From positions 251,219,461-251,283,460 of the forward strand of contig OY282559.1 of the NCBI GenBank assembly GCA_958295665.1: a DNA stretch of 64,000 nt, read 5' to 3'. Numbering within the stretch: position 1 is the first letter of the stretch; every line of letters begins with the position of its first letter. The notes beneath the pieces were generated by a model that saw nothing but the letters and a program-made list of their open reading frames with translations, ran no database searches and was not told where the DNA came from. The translations under genes were made by a program, and so were the position numbers. This document shows positions 1 to 11,079 of the stretch, one piece after another. The stretch comes from Tipula vernalis. Taxonomy: Eukaryota; Arthropoda; Insecta; Diptera; Tipulidae.

Positions 1-423
1 TTTTATTTAAAAGGATTCGAGAAGTGTATATTTGATATTCGCAATTAGTAAAAATTGCATAATGTTGATGGCAACATTTTGAATTACCGTTTGATTTGAG
101 CAGAAATATGAGCGTAATTTAATTTTTTTTAGTTTAAAACTTGCTTCAATAGCGTGAATCGTTTAGTCTGAACCGTTATGGTGCTCTTTTGAAGTAAGTA
201 CCACTTTCCGGCACTAAATGTTTTAGGAACATATTTTTGATTTTTTATAACCTAAAAATACTATGCCTAGTGATAGTAAATAAACAGTGTATTAAGTAAG
301 TAGCCACAGTGATTTTATTTACCCAGAACATAATTGGGCACGAGATCTGTTGCAACGATATATTTTTACTCTCCCATATTTTTACCTATGCTAATCTTTT
401 GGAAACGAGAAAGTAGCATAGAA
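1..423. other. No gene recognised
   Basis: AT-rich sequence without a convincing open frame or repeat structure. I see no transposon motif here. Confidence 0.5.
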
Positions 424-699
424 TAATTTGGACTCCGCATTTCTACTGGACAAGGCAAGTTTGATCAATTTATTGGCGTTTACGACGGGTTCGAGGAATT
501 GTGGTATATTAACAGCACATTACACTTTATCATTGAACTTTTGACGGCGTATTGTGCTGGTACAACGGGAAACAAACCAGCTGAACACATAGATTCAACG
601 AAGTACGCTGCCAACTGTGCAAGAGACATTGCTAGAACCACTGTTTTCGAAACAGTGGTACCAACAAACGGAAAATTAAACTTAGACAGCTTCATTTGA
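424..699 (+). CDS. Unrecognised open frame, about 90 codons
   Basis: An uninterrupted frame follows a stop near 422 and ends at the stop at 697-699. Its composition (FDQFIGVYDGFEELW near the start, KYAANCARDIARTTVFETV later) looks more protein-like than the surrounding AT-rich DNA, and the stretch is locally richer in G+C. No good ATG context or splice site was identified, so it could be one exon or a decayed transposon fragment. A perfect inverted repeat at 637-659 (10-bp arms, 3-nt loop) lies inside it. I do not recognise the family. Confidence 0.25.
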
Positions 700-2123
700 A
701 ATATGCCACAGATTCGTTTTGCTCCTTTAATAGATTATAAAACATTTAATCTGTGCGGATGAAGGAAAAATTGGTTTTTGGTCCTGAATCTTTGGCCTTT
801 AAAAAAAATGGCCAAAAACATATTTTTGTGATTGCATATTTGTGGACAAACAACGTTTATTACTGTACCAAATTTTAACTCTATAACATTTACACTTCCT
901 GTGAAAATTGACTGTAACTCTAAGAACCACTATTTCCATTGCGATGCGACTTAGGTCACATCTAAAATAACATTAAAGCTCACTAGCACAAGAGGGACAA
1001 TACTTTCAGATTTTAGTCGAAGTTTTTAATATGTCTCTACTGAAGAATTTTGGTTAATATTTGGCGAAGAGGTTTAAAAAGAAATATTCGGATAATTTCT
1101 GAAATAATTAATTATCCGAACATAATGGAAAGTGTTGAATTTAAATTAAAAATATGTATCCAATTCTAATTACAAAACGGCAGGGAATTTTATTTAAAAA
1201 AAGTTCAAAATGTTTTTCAAAAGTTCGAAAATGTTTTACAAAAGTTTAAACTAAAATATAAACTTGTAGTCTGTAATCGAATGAAAAATGTCCGACCAAA
1301 ATAAAAAAAAAATGTAGAATTTAAATTGAATATGTCTGCACAATTTAAAAGACAATTTTGTCCAATTCTAATTAAAATCATCTTGAATAGCCCAAAGTTG
1401 ATTATCATAATGCTAAAAATAACGTCTGTAAGATACATAGATATATAAATTGTGCATTTACTATGATTTGTGGAGAGAAAAAATTAATCGATGCACTCAG
1501 ACATCGGCCGCTAAATGACTTTCGCTAGTAAATCATGGACGAATCCTTGCCTAAAAGTCATTTATCAAGAAAACGAATTCTTAAAATGAACGCAAAAACC
1601 AATATGAAATTTTACAGAAGCGGCAATTAAATGGATACTAAATTACTAAGTTATCCAAATCTTTTCTGACGAAATTAATAGACAATTAAGGCAACAAGTA
1701 GTAAAGTAAAAACTTCATATAAGAAAAACTTAATTTGGTAAACAAACTTTCTCTTGGAATTAAAAAAAAATTTCATTTCGCCTTGTAATTCTTTCCAGGA
1801 TCCCAACCTCAAAACAATAAAATGTTCACTTCACGTGTGAACAGGGCATATTTATTAAGCCTTCATTTTAGCTTTAAGTACCTAACAAATAAACATCATG
1901 GTTATATCTAAAACGCATTGTGTTCAAAAGGCAAAATATTAATAGAGCAAAATATGCATATAAGTTATTTGTCAACTACTCATACAACATTATAAAAGTA
2001 CTTACTACTTAATTAAAAATAAATCAGGATAAATGGTTAGGCCCGCTCTTGGTAACCTATGCAGATAGCGAGGGGTTATCGACTTCTCGATAACACTACG
2101 AATAAAATAAACCTAAGCAGTAT
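700..2123. other. AT-rich non-coding stretch
   Basis: No gene recognised. A small hairpin, GTTATCGA/TCGATAAC with a 4-nt loop, lies near 2076-2095. The last four bases (GTAT, 2120-2123) are the left target-site duplication of the gypsy element that follows. Confidence 0.5.
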
Positions 2124-2485
2124 TGTAACACTAGGTCTTATACCTCTGTCTGTTGGCTGCGGGCGTTGACAATACATATTGGAGAGAGAGAGTATGTTCT
2201 CGTGTTTTTGGTATGAAAGAGATGTACGCATAATCAATAAAAAAAAAACTATCAGTATCGTTGACGTTTATGTCCTAGAAGGACGTGTTTGTAATTTTTA
2301 TGTTATCTAAAGAAAAACTAAAAACGCAAGATTTTATAATTTGAAATAAATAAAAGTGAATAATATAATTGTTTTGTATTTGTTATATACATGAAAATTA
2401 AAAAGATTAATAAAAGTGAAATATATTTGGAGTATTTCGATCAACAATAAAACAAAAAATATCAGACGAAAATCTCCGTATTACA
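2124..2485 (+). repeat. 5' LTR of the gypsy element
   Basis: A 362-bp LTR bounded by the inverted ends TGTAA and TTACA. It is near-identical to 7227-7582, differing mainly around TTGGCTGCGGG and in the number of GA units after ATTGGAGA. It contains several AATAAA-type signals. Confidence 0.93.
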
Positions 2486-2487
2486 AC

Positions 2488-2505
2488 TGGCATCCCAACG
2501 TGTTG
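2488..2505 (+). other. Primer-binding site
   Basis: TGGCATCCCAACGTG begins two bases after the 5' LTR. Its TGG start and overall form resemble the lysine-tRNA type of retroelement primer site. The tRNA assignment is tentative. Confidence 0.6.
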
Positions 2506-2870
2506 CTCGAAATATTGGAAATAGTTTTACAAAAGAAATCTGTAATCATCTGCAATATTATAGAACAGATTCGATTGTTGTTCATCGAAATCAACTGTTT
2601 GATCTTTGTTTTTTCGGAAAACAGAAGAGTTTGTGTAGTCTTTTGGCTTATTTATTGAAAATATTGCATTTTCGTCGCTGTGGATTATTTATTCAGATTT
2701 TTTTTTCTGTTGTTTCCTTCATCGAAAGCGGATCATCATTAATGAACCAACAATAATCGTTCATTTGTTTTCATCAATATTTCATCGAAATTTTATCAAT
2801 TTTATTGCGGATCATCGTTAATGAATCAACAATAATATAGTATATTCAGCTATAAGAATATTCGCGGTGC

Positions 2871-3590
2871 ATGCCCGTGACTACACGAAAACAAATCAAG
2901 ATGGCAGTTACCATGTCAGAGGAACAGTTTGAGAAACTATTGGAAAGTTTAAATCATCGTTCCACTCCAGCAAAGGTGGAATCAGGGAATTTTGTTAAGT
3001 GTTCTGCACGTTTCAATGGTCATGTAAGTAGCGATATTGATAGTTTTATTGATAGTGTGAGTGTTTATAAGGAATGTGCTCTGGTATCCGATGACAATGC
3101 CCTTAAGAGTCTTCCTACGTTGTTAACCGATCATGCTGCTTTGTGGTGGACTGGTGTGAGGCATGAGGTGCGAACTTTTGCTGATGCGGTAGAACTTTTG
3201 AAATCTACTTTTGGTAAAGTTGAACCACCACATCGGTTTTACCGAAATATTTTTGCCATGTGTCAGGGCGAGTCTCAAAGAACGGATTTATTTGTTTCAC
3301 AGCTTCAATTAAACATGTGCTACGGACTATTGTCTCCAAAAATTCGCGAAAAGGTGAAGCGAGCTGAGGTCGATTCGTTTGAGGTGTTGCTTAAGAGGGC
3401 TCGCGAGGAGGAGGTTTTTCTGTTCGAGGTCGCAAGTCAGTCTGCATCGTCGTTCAAAACTCAGGGGAAACCCAATTTCTGTAATTATTGTAAACAGCGA
3501 GGTCACGACCTTACCAATTGTCAAAAACGTGAAAAGTCCAGTTCTAGTAAAGTCAAACCTTCCAATAAGTTAATACAAGGTAAAACCTAA
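2871..3590 (+). CDS. Gag (capsid plus zinc knuckle) of the gypsy element
   Basis: A 239-codon frame starting at ATG 2871, about 385 bases after the LTR, typical for a retrotransposon leader. Residues about 40-175 form a retrotransposon Gag capsid domain, with a conserved ALWWTGVR segment and a downstream FYRNIF segment. Near the C terminus there is a CCHC zinc knuckle, CNYCKQRGHDLTNC (C-x2-C-x4-H-x4-C), which in Gag binds nucleic acid during particle assembly. The frame is fully open although pol is broken. The capsid sequence resembles, from memory, the Ty3/gypsy Gag lineage that gave rise to insect Arc proteins; this is an inference. The product would act in cytoplasmic virus-like particles. 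Confidence 0.88.
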   Translation: MPVTTRKQIKMAVTMSEEQFEKLLESLNHRSTPAKVESGNFVKCSARFNGHVSSDIDSFIDSVSVYKECALVSDDNALKSLPTLLTDHAALWWTGVRHEVRTFADAVELLKSTFGKVEPPHRFYRNIFAMCQGESQRTDLFVSQLQLNMCYGLLSPKIREKVKRAEVDSFEVLLKRAREEEVFLFEVASQSASSFKTQGKPNFCNYCKQRGHDLTNCQKREKSSSSKVKPSNKLIQGKT

Positions 3591-3762
3591 GAGGTTGGAA
3601 CTAGAAAACCCATAGATTTTATATCCCAGTGATCAGAACAAATTGCCCAACTTGTAATAAAAACATGCAGCCATAAAGAGTGAAGTTAAACCAGTTTCGA
3701 GTTCCTCAAACAATGCGGGTAAAAATATAAACTTTGATTCTTTCGGTATTGAAATCATTTTT

Positions 3763-5169
3763 ATGAGTGCTATAGGAGCCGATGGTGAAAAGTTGCTTCC
3801 TCAAACAAGACCTATTTTTAACATAGGAATTTCTGATGCTAATGGTATCGCAATAATTGACACGGCAGCAAAATTGTCAATTGCGTCGCCTTCCTTGTAT
3901 AACATTTTGAAGCAGAACGGTTGCTTGTTTGACCCGCATAACATTAATGTGAAATTGGCTGATGGTTCGGAAAGTCCGTACGAGATTTTGCAAACAAATG
4001 TCAATATAAAATTAGAGGGAAAAACGATTCTTACGTCATTGGTTGTCTTTCCACAAAATTCAAATCATAAAACGTTGCTTGGAATGGATTTTATAAAAGG
4101 TGCCAAACTGACCCTGGACTTTGGAGAAAATAGATGGACATTTCAAAACGAAAATAAATCGCATCCCCTTGTATACGAAGACAGTGTGTTGTCAACGGTC
4201 AGTCCGTACGGCAAGGAAAATACGGAGATTAGGGATGTTAATCAGGCTTGTTTTGGAGTCGTGGAGGAGGATAATGTGGTTGAGGAATGTGTTCCAAACC
4301 AGATTCTGGTTGCCGAAAGTCCTGCCTCTACAATAGATCCAAATATGCTCAGACAGGACGATCAAACCTGTTTCTCGGAAAATGACCGACAAATATTTAA
4401 TCAATTGTTGTATTGCAATGAAGATATTTTTAGAGTAGGGGGAGAACCTACACCATATATCGAACACATAATTAATACTGGTAACCATTTGCCCGTCGCA
4501 GTTCCACCGTATCCTTTGAATAAAGCTAAGAGGGAAATTCTTTCCGCTGAAATCAATAAATTATTAGAGTCGGATACAATTGAGGAAGGTGAAAGCCCGT
4601 GGGCAGCCCCGGTAGTTTTGGTTTCGAAACCGGATGGTTCCGTTCGTGTCTGTGTCGATTACAGGAAATTGAATGCGATTACGGTCGCGGATAAGTATCC
4701 GATGCCGAGAATCGATAATTTGATCCACATGTCAAAAAAATCTCTTTACATGTCGACCATCGATTTGAGGTCCGGGTACTATCAGATTGCGGTACACGTG
4801 GACGATCGTGACAAAACAGCGTTTACTTCTCCACTTGGGTTGTATAGATTCAAGCGAATGCCGTTCGGTCGGTCTGCGAAATGCCCCTGCGACATTCCAG
4901 CGGCTGGTCGATCGCTTACGTTACCAAACATAATTATCCGTGCTTACCTAGATGATATAATCATCATATCTGAATCTTTTAACGACCACATTCGTGATCT
5001 AGAACAAGTTTTTTTGAAACTTCGTCAGTTTAATTTAAAAGTAAATAGAAACAAATGTTCCTTCCAACGATCGGAAATTAAATTCCTAGGCCATTTGCTG
5101 ACAAAAAACGGTGTTCTACCCAACCTTGAAAAGACTGAAGACGTTTATCCAAACTTGTTCCTGGTTTAG
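3763..5169 (+). pseudogene. pol, part 1: protease and reverse transcriptase (decayed)
   Basis: An open frame of 468 codons. Near residue 33 is an aspartic protease-like motif IIDTAAKLS, where the usual Asp-Thr/Ser-Gly has Ala for Gly. RT follows from about residue 270: VCVDYRKLN, then SGYYQIAV, and the catalytic YLDD at AYLDDIIII. Between about 4870 and 4925 the usual residues after MPFG are garbled: the expected reading lies in a neighbouring frame, so two compensating indels are present. The frame is lost at about 5110-5150 and continues in the next entry. The leader 3591-3762 lacks an open frame joining gag and pol. Confidence 0.88.
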
Positions 5170-5560
5170 GAAATTTACACCAAATTTTACTGATGTTGCC
5201 CGTCCTTTAACGGACCTTACCAAAAAGAAAGCTATATGGAAGTGGGACATTAGTCAGCAAGAATCGTTTAATAAATTAAAACAGCTCTTGAGTTCAGCAC
5301 CAATTTTGAATCAAGCAGACGAAAGTAAACCATACATTGTGCGTACAGATGCAAGTAACTACGCATTGGGTAGTGTTTTGCTGCAATCAATTGATGGCGA
5401 CGAAAAGCCAATTGAATATGCAAGTCGGCTTTTAACACCTGCTGAACGGAATTTCAGCACAACCGAGTGTGAAGCGTTGGCTGTTGTTTGGGCTTTTAAA
5501 AAATTCTAAGGTTATTTGGATGGTTCGGAGGTAACCGTAGGCACCGATCATCAGGCACTT
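5111..5560 (+). pseudogene. pol, part 2: RT thumb and RNase H (frameshifted)
   Basis: A frame overlapping the end of part 1 covers the RT connection (SWFRKFTPNFTDVARPLTDL) and the RNase H domain: VRTDASNYALGSVL with the first catalytic Asp, and TECEALAVVWAF with the Glu. It stops at 5509, and the third Asp (GTDHQALKWL) is read in another frame at about 5537-5566. Just after this a short AAGTGGCTAT direct duplication (about 5560 and 5582) marks the start of sequence that does not belong to pol. Confidence 0.85.
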
Positions 5561-5579
5561 AAGTGGCTATCTATAGATA

Positions 5580-6020
5580 ATAAGTGGCTATATTTAGGTA
5601 TGGGTATTTTTAAGTTTTTTTTCTTCTAAATTTTTTTCTTCCATTAATGTAATTATATAATTTTTTTTATTGTTTAAATACATTCAACTTTCTTTGTGAT
5701 GGGTTTAATCTATTCTTTTTATTTATTTACATTTTTTTTTTGATTTTTTAATTTGATAATGGCTGTTTGTTCTGAATAGTGTTGACGATTGGAGAATGAG
5801 GTGGTAAGTTTGCCCATGCATGGTAAGTGATACGTAATTGTCTCCTTCCCTGTTTAAAATTCCTTCTCATCTATGCGGTCTAAACAGGCTAGGTCATACT
5901 TCAGGAAACGCCACTCCACTCCCTGAGCTTTAGCCGGCAAAAATCTGACCGCCCTGAAGTCCCTGGCTTAGTATTTTTCTGATAAAGTGTTGTTGGCAGG
6001 GGTTGTCTAAACGCAGACCC
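5580..6020. other. Foreign or scrambled stretch inside pol
   Basis: T-rich sequence (about 5590-5760) followed by a GC-richer segment that interrupts pol between RNase H and integrase, replacing much of the integrase zinc-binding region. It includes a 63-bp hairpin, ACTTCAGG (5898-5905) pairing with CCTGAAGT (5953-5960). Related sequence with a different but still pairing stem occurs at 45322-45384. No ORF seen. Nature unknown. Confidence 0.45.
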
Positions 6021-6054
6021 AAGCAATTTGTTACAATTGTCAGAAATATAAGGT

Positions 6055-7050
6055 AACTAACCTTAAACCCTCTGGCTTATTGCAAACGCCAGAAATGGGT
6101 CAAAGATTTGAAATACTGTTAATGGATTTGTTTGGTCCTCTAGTGGAGTCGCACTGCAGTTATAGATGGGTATTGATCATCGAAGATACCGGCACTAAAT
6201 GGGTTGAATTGTTTCCTCTTGTTACTGCAACCGCTGAAAACTGCAAAGACTCTTATTGAGGAGTTTTTCTGTAGACGAATAATAAGCAATAATGGTAGTC
6301 AGTTTGTGTCTTCAATTTTGCAGCAAGTTATGTATTGTATAGCGATCGATCAAAAGCTTACTCCAGTTTACCATTCCGAAGCTAACGCAGTAGAAAGGAA
6401 AAATTGAGATTTAAGAACCCAACTGTCTATTCTTGTGCAAACAAATCACTCTAATTGGCCTGAGTTTTTGCCTGCCATTCGGTTTGCTATGCATACCTCC
6501 AAATGTTCCACAACCGGGTACACTTCTGCCTATTTAACATTTGGCAGAGAACTTCGTACGCTAACAGATCTACAACACGATTTCCGTGCAGTACTGCGAA
6601 ATGAGAATTTAATTCCCCAGATCACCCCGCATTTGTCGAAGCTTCATGATATTATGAAGACAGTTAGAGACACTTTCGAACATCAACAAGACCTCCGAAA
6701 GTAACATGGTGACAATAAACGCATTGATGTGACATACACAAGTGGTGATTTAGTTCTTGTGAAGAATAATTTTCAAAGTAATTTGGAGAAGGGTATCAGC
6801 TCTAAATTTATGCCTCGAAGAGACGGTCCTTATCGAGCCGCTGTAAAAAGTCTGCTACTTTTTATGTCATCGAAACTGTCTAAGGTACCGAAGTAGGTGT
6901 ATTTCATACTTCCCATTTGACTCCGTTCCATGGTGATCAAAGAACAGCGCCCCTAAAACAAAGAAGACCATTTCGCGTTAAAGATAAATCCTCTAAATCA
7001 AAATTCTCGAGTACGAGGGGAATGACTTTGGATGAGCATCTGGGGTAATC
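6055..7050 (+). pseudogene. pol, part 3: integrase (decayed)
   Basis: Integrase core read in several frames. The first catalytic Asp is in LLMDLFGPL (about 6118-6140). The second motif reads ISNNGSQF, so the expected Asp of the DDE triad has become Asn. The Glu segment (ANAVERKN) is kept and is followed by a stop at 6405-6407. A further open piece, 6435-6704, matches the post-core region (NWPEFLPAIRFAMH, TGYTSAYLTFGREL). A C-terminal remnant reaches about 7050. Stops, frame changes and loss of the catalytic Asp make it non-functional. Confidence 0.85.
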
Positions 7051-7214
7051 CACCTCGAACGAATCTGAAAGGGTACATACTGGGTCAGGTCGCGAGGTTC
7101 GTAAACCTCTGTGTTTTTTAGAATAATTTGTAGTGTCCTACAGTTTTCCATTTTAATATTCATATATTACAATTTTTTTATTTTCTGTCGCATCTTTTTA
7201 CGGAAGTTCGCTCC

Positions 7215-7226
7215 AGAGGGAGAGGA
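7215..7226 (+). other. Polypurine tract
   Basis: AGAGGGAGAGGA lies immediately before the TGTAACAC start of the 3' LTR, as expected for the plus-strand primer of an LTR element. Confidence 0.85.
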
Positions 7227-7582
7227 TGTAACACTAGGTCTTATACCTCTGTCTGGTGATTGCGTGCGTTAACAATACATATTGGAGAGAGTATGTTCTC
7301 GTATTTTTGGTATGAAAGAGATGTACGCATAATCAATAAAAAAAACTATCAGTATCGTTGACATTTATGTCCTAGAAGAACGTGTTTGTAATTTTTATGT
7401 TATCTAAAGAAAAACTAAAAAAGCAAGATTTTATAATTTGAAATAAATAAAAGTAAATAATATAATTGTTTTGTATTTATTATATACATGAAAATTAAAA
7501 AGATTATTAAAAGTGAAATTTATTTGGAGTATTTCGATCAACAATAAAATAAAAAATAGGAGACGAAAATCTCCGTATTACA
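7227..7582 (+). repeat. 3' LTR of the gypsy element
   Basis: A 356-bp direct repeat of 2124-2485, ending TTACA and followed by the target duplication GTAT. Confidence 0.93.
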
Positions 7583-7586
7583 GTAT

Positions 7587-10500
7587 TATATTAATCGCTA
7601 AAGTCAACCGTCGATCTTTTGCGGTTAAAATCAATAAAATCATTGAGCATAAAGAAGACCAATCGTTAGCGCATCTAGACGAAAAAGGCTGACAACGTTC
7701 AAACAGACAGAATTTGAAGGTGTTTTCACCCAGTGTGTTTCACCCAAACTGATGACTCCATTTCTTAAGAAGGCGCTAGTCAACGACCAGATGCAAAACA
7801 ATAGAAAAACAGTAGCAGAGAGATTTTCACAAAAAGAAGAAAAGCCAAATCGTTTTGGTAGAAAAAGTTTTAAACGGTTTTGATCAAGCAATTGAAACAC
7901 CAATTCCCCTATATGATGAACAAGACTGGCAGAACCTTGTTCTACTGAATAATTTACACCAAAAACACTTTATGAACGCAAACATTTCATTTGTCACTAA
8001 ATAAAATTTAATCTCCATGATTTATTCTTGCTGGTATTGAATGCATACATTTTCGTTATGATTTTGAAGAATATAAATATTTAACAAAACTACTTAGCTT
8101 ATTTTCAGATGAACCTCAATTAAATTGATGAATTGTATCTTACCTGCAATACAAAAAAAGAAGAAAAATATTAAACACTTGATTAAATATAGCTCATTCA
8201 TTACAATTTATTGTACCCATCACCAGTCACAAGAGAATGGAAGCAAATAAAAATTCAAATCTAATCAATTTCTATGCTAACATTATGACAAAAATAATTC
8301 CATTAAGTGATCAATCAACCATACGCCATTTTTCTGCTATTTACGAATTATCACATTTCGATGTTTGATTCAAACATTGTACAGATAAACACTGTATGCC
8401 AGATCATCAATTTCTTTTTCAATCCACATAGAAAAAAAAAATTGTCTTATCAGAATCCTTGCATTAAATACACATAGACTTTCACATACCACAAATCTTC
8501 TAACAAGCAATGGATCCAAAACAATCACACCGATTTATTTACCCGACATTAAAGAGAAGAAAATAGAAAAATCTTATCAAATATGAAGTCAAATCAATCA
8601 AATCATTTAAAGGCGTAAAGTTTTGTTCGTTTTATACGTTTCGACACAACTTTAAACGTAAACGAGTGTATAACACCCCATATAGGAGTGATGAGAAGGG
8701 AAGGATGGAAGGCACAACATTATCGTGAACAAAAGACAATTTAATATGGTAGCAGCACAAGGAAATAATTTGTAATTTACGCGATAAATCGAAATTACAC
8801 TGGGTTCGATCAAATGGTTGTTGTTGTTGTATTTTATATATCACGCTTGAACATACAACCAATTAAATTGATTGCCTTTATATAATGCCAGTTTTTTTTT
8901 TGTACTATTTGCCCATTGCTTCTGTATAACAGTTAAATTCTCTTTTTGATTCCTGGAATATTGCCACTCATTTAATTACGTTTCGTTGATTTGGTTTATC
9001 TTGTATAGCGTCTATAAAATGTATCAATACAAATGTTGGGAAAATATAAACACTGGTAACAACAGACATCTGTGTGTTTACACACAATGGGATGTGAAAA
9101 CGCGAATCAATAAAATATTTTTGTTGCTGTATTTTTATGGCTGACATGATGTTGCGATAACCAACCCGATTTGCCTCATTCAGCATAATTTTTTTTTGTT
9201 TTTGGTTTTATAAATTTAATTAAGTTTTGATTCGAATTATAGATCCAAAATACGGTGTGATGGGTTGAACTGAAATGATTGGCATACAGACAGGATATAT
9301 ATAAAAAAAACGTACACATGTACACATAATAAATGTTGTTGGCCTAATGTAAAATACTTACATTCAAACAGCTAACATACATCTTTAGCAACAATATTTT
9401 CAAATATTGATTTACTTTCAAATAATATTTATCACCTCAATTCTCCTAAATATTTGGAAATTTTTCACAAAATCGAAATTTTTACCCACCCCTTTTCTTG
9501 GTATTGTTTAAATGTACAAAGAGAGAGAATTTTCCATTTTTCAAAAATGCATTAAAACCATTTTTGCCGAATAATCTGATAAAAAATTTCAAGACAGTTT
9601 GTAATTTTAATTTATAAACCGGAAAATGGATATGAGCACAAAAAAAATTGGATTTTCATATCATTTACCAACTGGTCATTTTCATTCTATATTTCTCTCA
9701 GCTTTCGTTTTTTTTTTTTTGTAATTTTATCTCATGACAGGAGCTTATTGTCTTTATATACATTTTCATTTACCTTACTTACGAGTACCGTCCATAATTC
9801 TTCATACATACATACATACACAAGTTTTTCTATTTATTTTCCAGATCAAGATATATGTTAGTTCGCTTTTGGTATTTTTCCTTTTCATTTTTCATTTTTT
9901 ATTGTTGCTATTTTTGTCTTCGGTTGTTGTCTTGTTATTTGTTTTACTTTACGTATTTATTTTCCTTCATGTTTATTGTTATTGTTGTTGGTTGGTTACT
10001 CTTTAAAGGGTGTTGATTAAGATTGTGTCAGATTGTTTACATTTTGTTGGAAAGGAATTTTAAATGTGGAAATCGTATTTGTTTTGTAAATAATCTGTAA
10101 TCTAATCTACTTTCTGTCAGATGGACGAAACATGCAATCTTAATTTCTTGACCCAAGAAGTCTGTTCAAAGCAGGGTGTTTAGTTGGGTTCAATTATCAA
10201 GCCCTGAAAGATACACATTTTAAGTTCACCATTTATTTGGCGATTTCGCTAAATAGAATTTCATACCGCACATTTTTTTTTCTGTTTTGATATATTTCAA
10301 ATTCAATTTAGATCTGCTCAGATTATTCTTGTCAAATTAGATTTGTGTTTTAGGTAAGTTTCAATGTTAGTATAGATGAAGAAAATTGAATCAAGCATCG
10401 GATGAGAGACATAAAACAAAAAAATAAGTGTGTTGTGCGAAATTAAGAGAGCAAAAATACAATGCTGAAATTTTACTTGTTACTTGTTTGATTTACCGAT

Positions 10501-10770
10501 GTATCAGATTGTCAACTGACTGCACGCTGGCTTTAAAACAGAAACAGACATAAAATACAAAATAATAAGATAAAGAGCAAGTTTGGTAGGACAGTGGAAC
10601 AAAAGTACATTTTAGTTGAATTTTTTTTTATATAGAATTTCCATGCAACTTGCTAAATGCAATATGTTCCACTAGAAAGTATCTCAATTTATTTTTCATG
10701 TTTAACCCCCACCACAATGTAGCAGATAAAATTATTATGCTGACTATATTAAAACTTTTTTGCGTTGATT
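7587..10770. other. Long AT-rich region, no gene identified
   Basis: No convincing exon. Open stretches here are low-complexity (for example the T-rich frame near 9734-10006). A short frame at about 7860-8000 (reading EKVLNGFDQAIETPIPLYDEQ) might be a fragment of an unidentified coding sequence, but it is bordered by stops. A short ACAT run lies near 9804-9820. Confidence 0.4.
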
Positions 10771-10799
10771 TCTTTCTTCAAATCAGTTTGAGCATTTGA

Positions 10800-11036
10800 G
10801 TGGTAAACAACAATATTAAAACGCGTTCCTTGTATAAAAAAACCTTTCGAAGTGGTTTACTTACCCATACCAAAGGACAGAAAGTGTTAAAATACACCAA
10901 AACATCTGTGCCACGTGTGAAGAAGTGGAATAATCGGTATAGAGACTTTGGAAATGTGGATGACTTACCTGGAATAGGTTTAGATAGAGTTGGTTGCATT
11001 AAATCGTTTATGAAGTTGGTTGCATTAAAAACATAG
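10800..11036 (+). pseudogene. Tc1-like transposase N-terminal fragment
   Basis: A 78-codon frame whose middle part (SVPRVKKWNNRYRDFGNVDD followed by LPGIG) resembles the helix-turn-helix and basic linker of Tc1-like transposases, where a WxxRYxxTGxVxDxPRxGRP pattern is usual. No catalytic domain follows, because a hAT element occupies the next position. Assigned by pattern only. Confidence 0.35.
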
Positions 11037-11079
11037 TTGAACGCATCCAAATCGCCCGCCATTTGGGATATATGTAGCT

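Larger units (their letters stand above)
2124..7582 (+). mobile_element. Ty3/gypsy LTR retrotransposon, degenerate, with both LTRs
   Basis: This is a complete but decayed LTR element. The two LTRs are direct repeats that start TGTAACAC and end with TTACA. A 4-bp target duplication GTAT flanks them (2120-2123 and 7583-7586). A tRNA-type primer site starts two bases inside the left LTR, and a purine tract AGAGGGAGAGGA abuts the right LTR. Between them lie gag, protease, reverse transcriptase, RNase H and integrase in the Ty3/gypsy order. pol has several frame breaks, an intrusive AT-rich stretch at about 5580-6020 and a lost integrase catalytic residue, so the copy cannot be autonomous. The LTRs differ by scattered substitutions and small indels, so the insertion is not very recent. 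Confidence 0.93.

Noticed and set aside
4192..4488. 98-codon minus-strand frame within gypsy pol
   Set aside because: Antisense shadow of the pol frame.
9734..10006. 90-codon hydrophobic open frame
   Set aside because: Composed of T-rich low-complexity sequence (Phe/Leu/Val runs); no start context, splice sites or motif.
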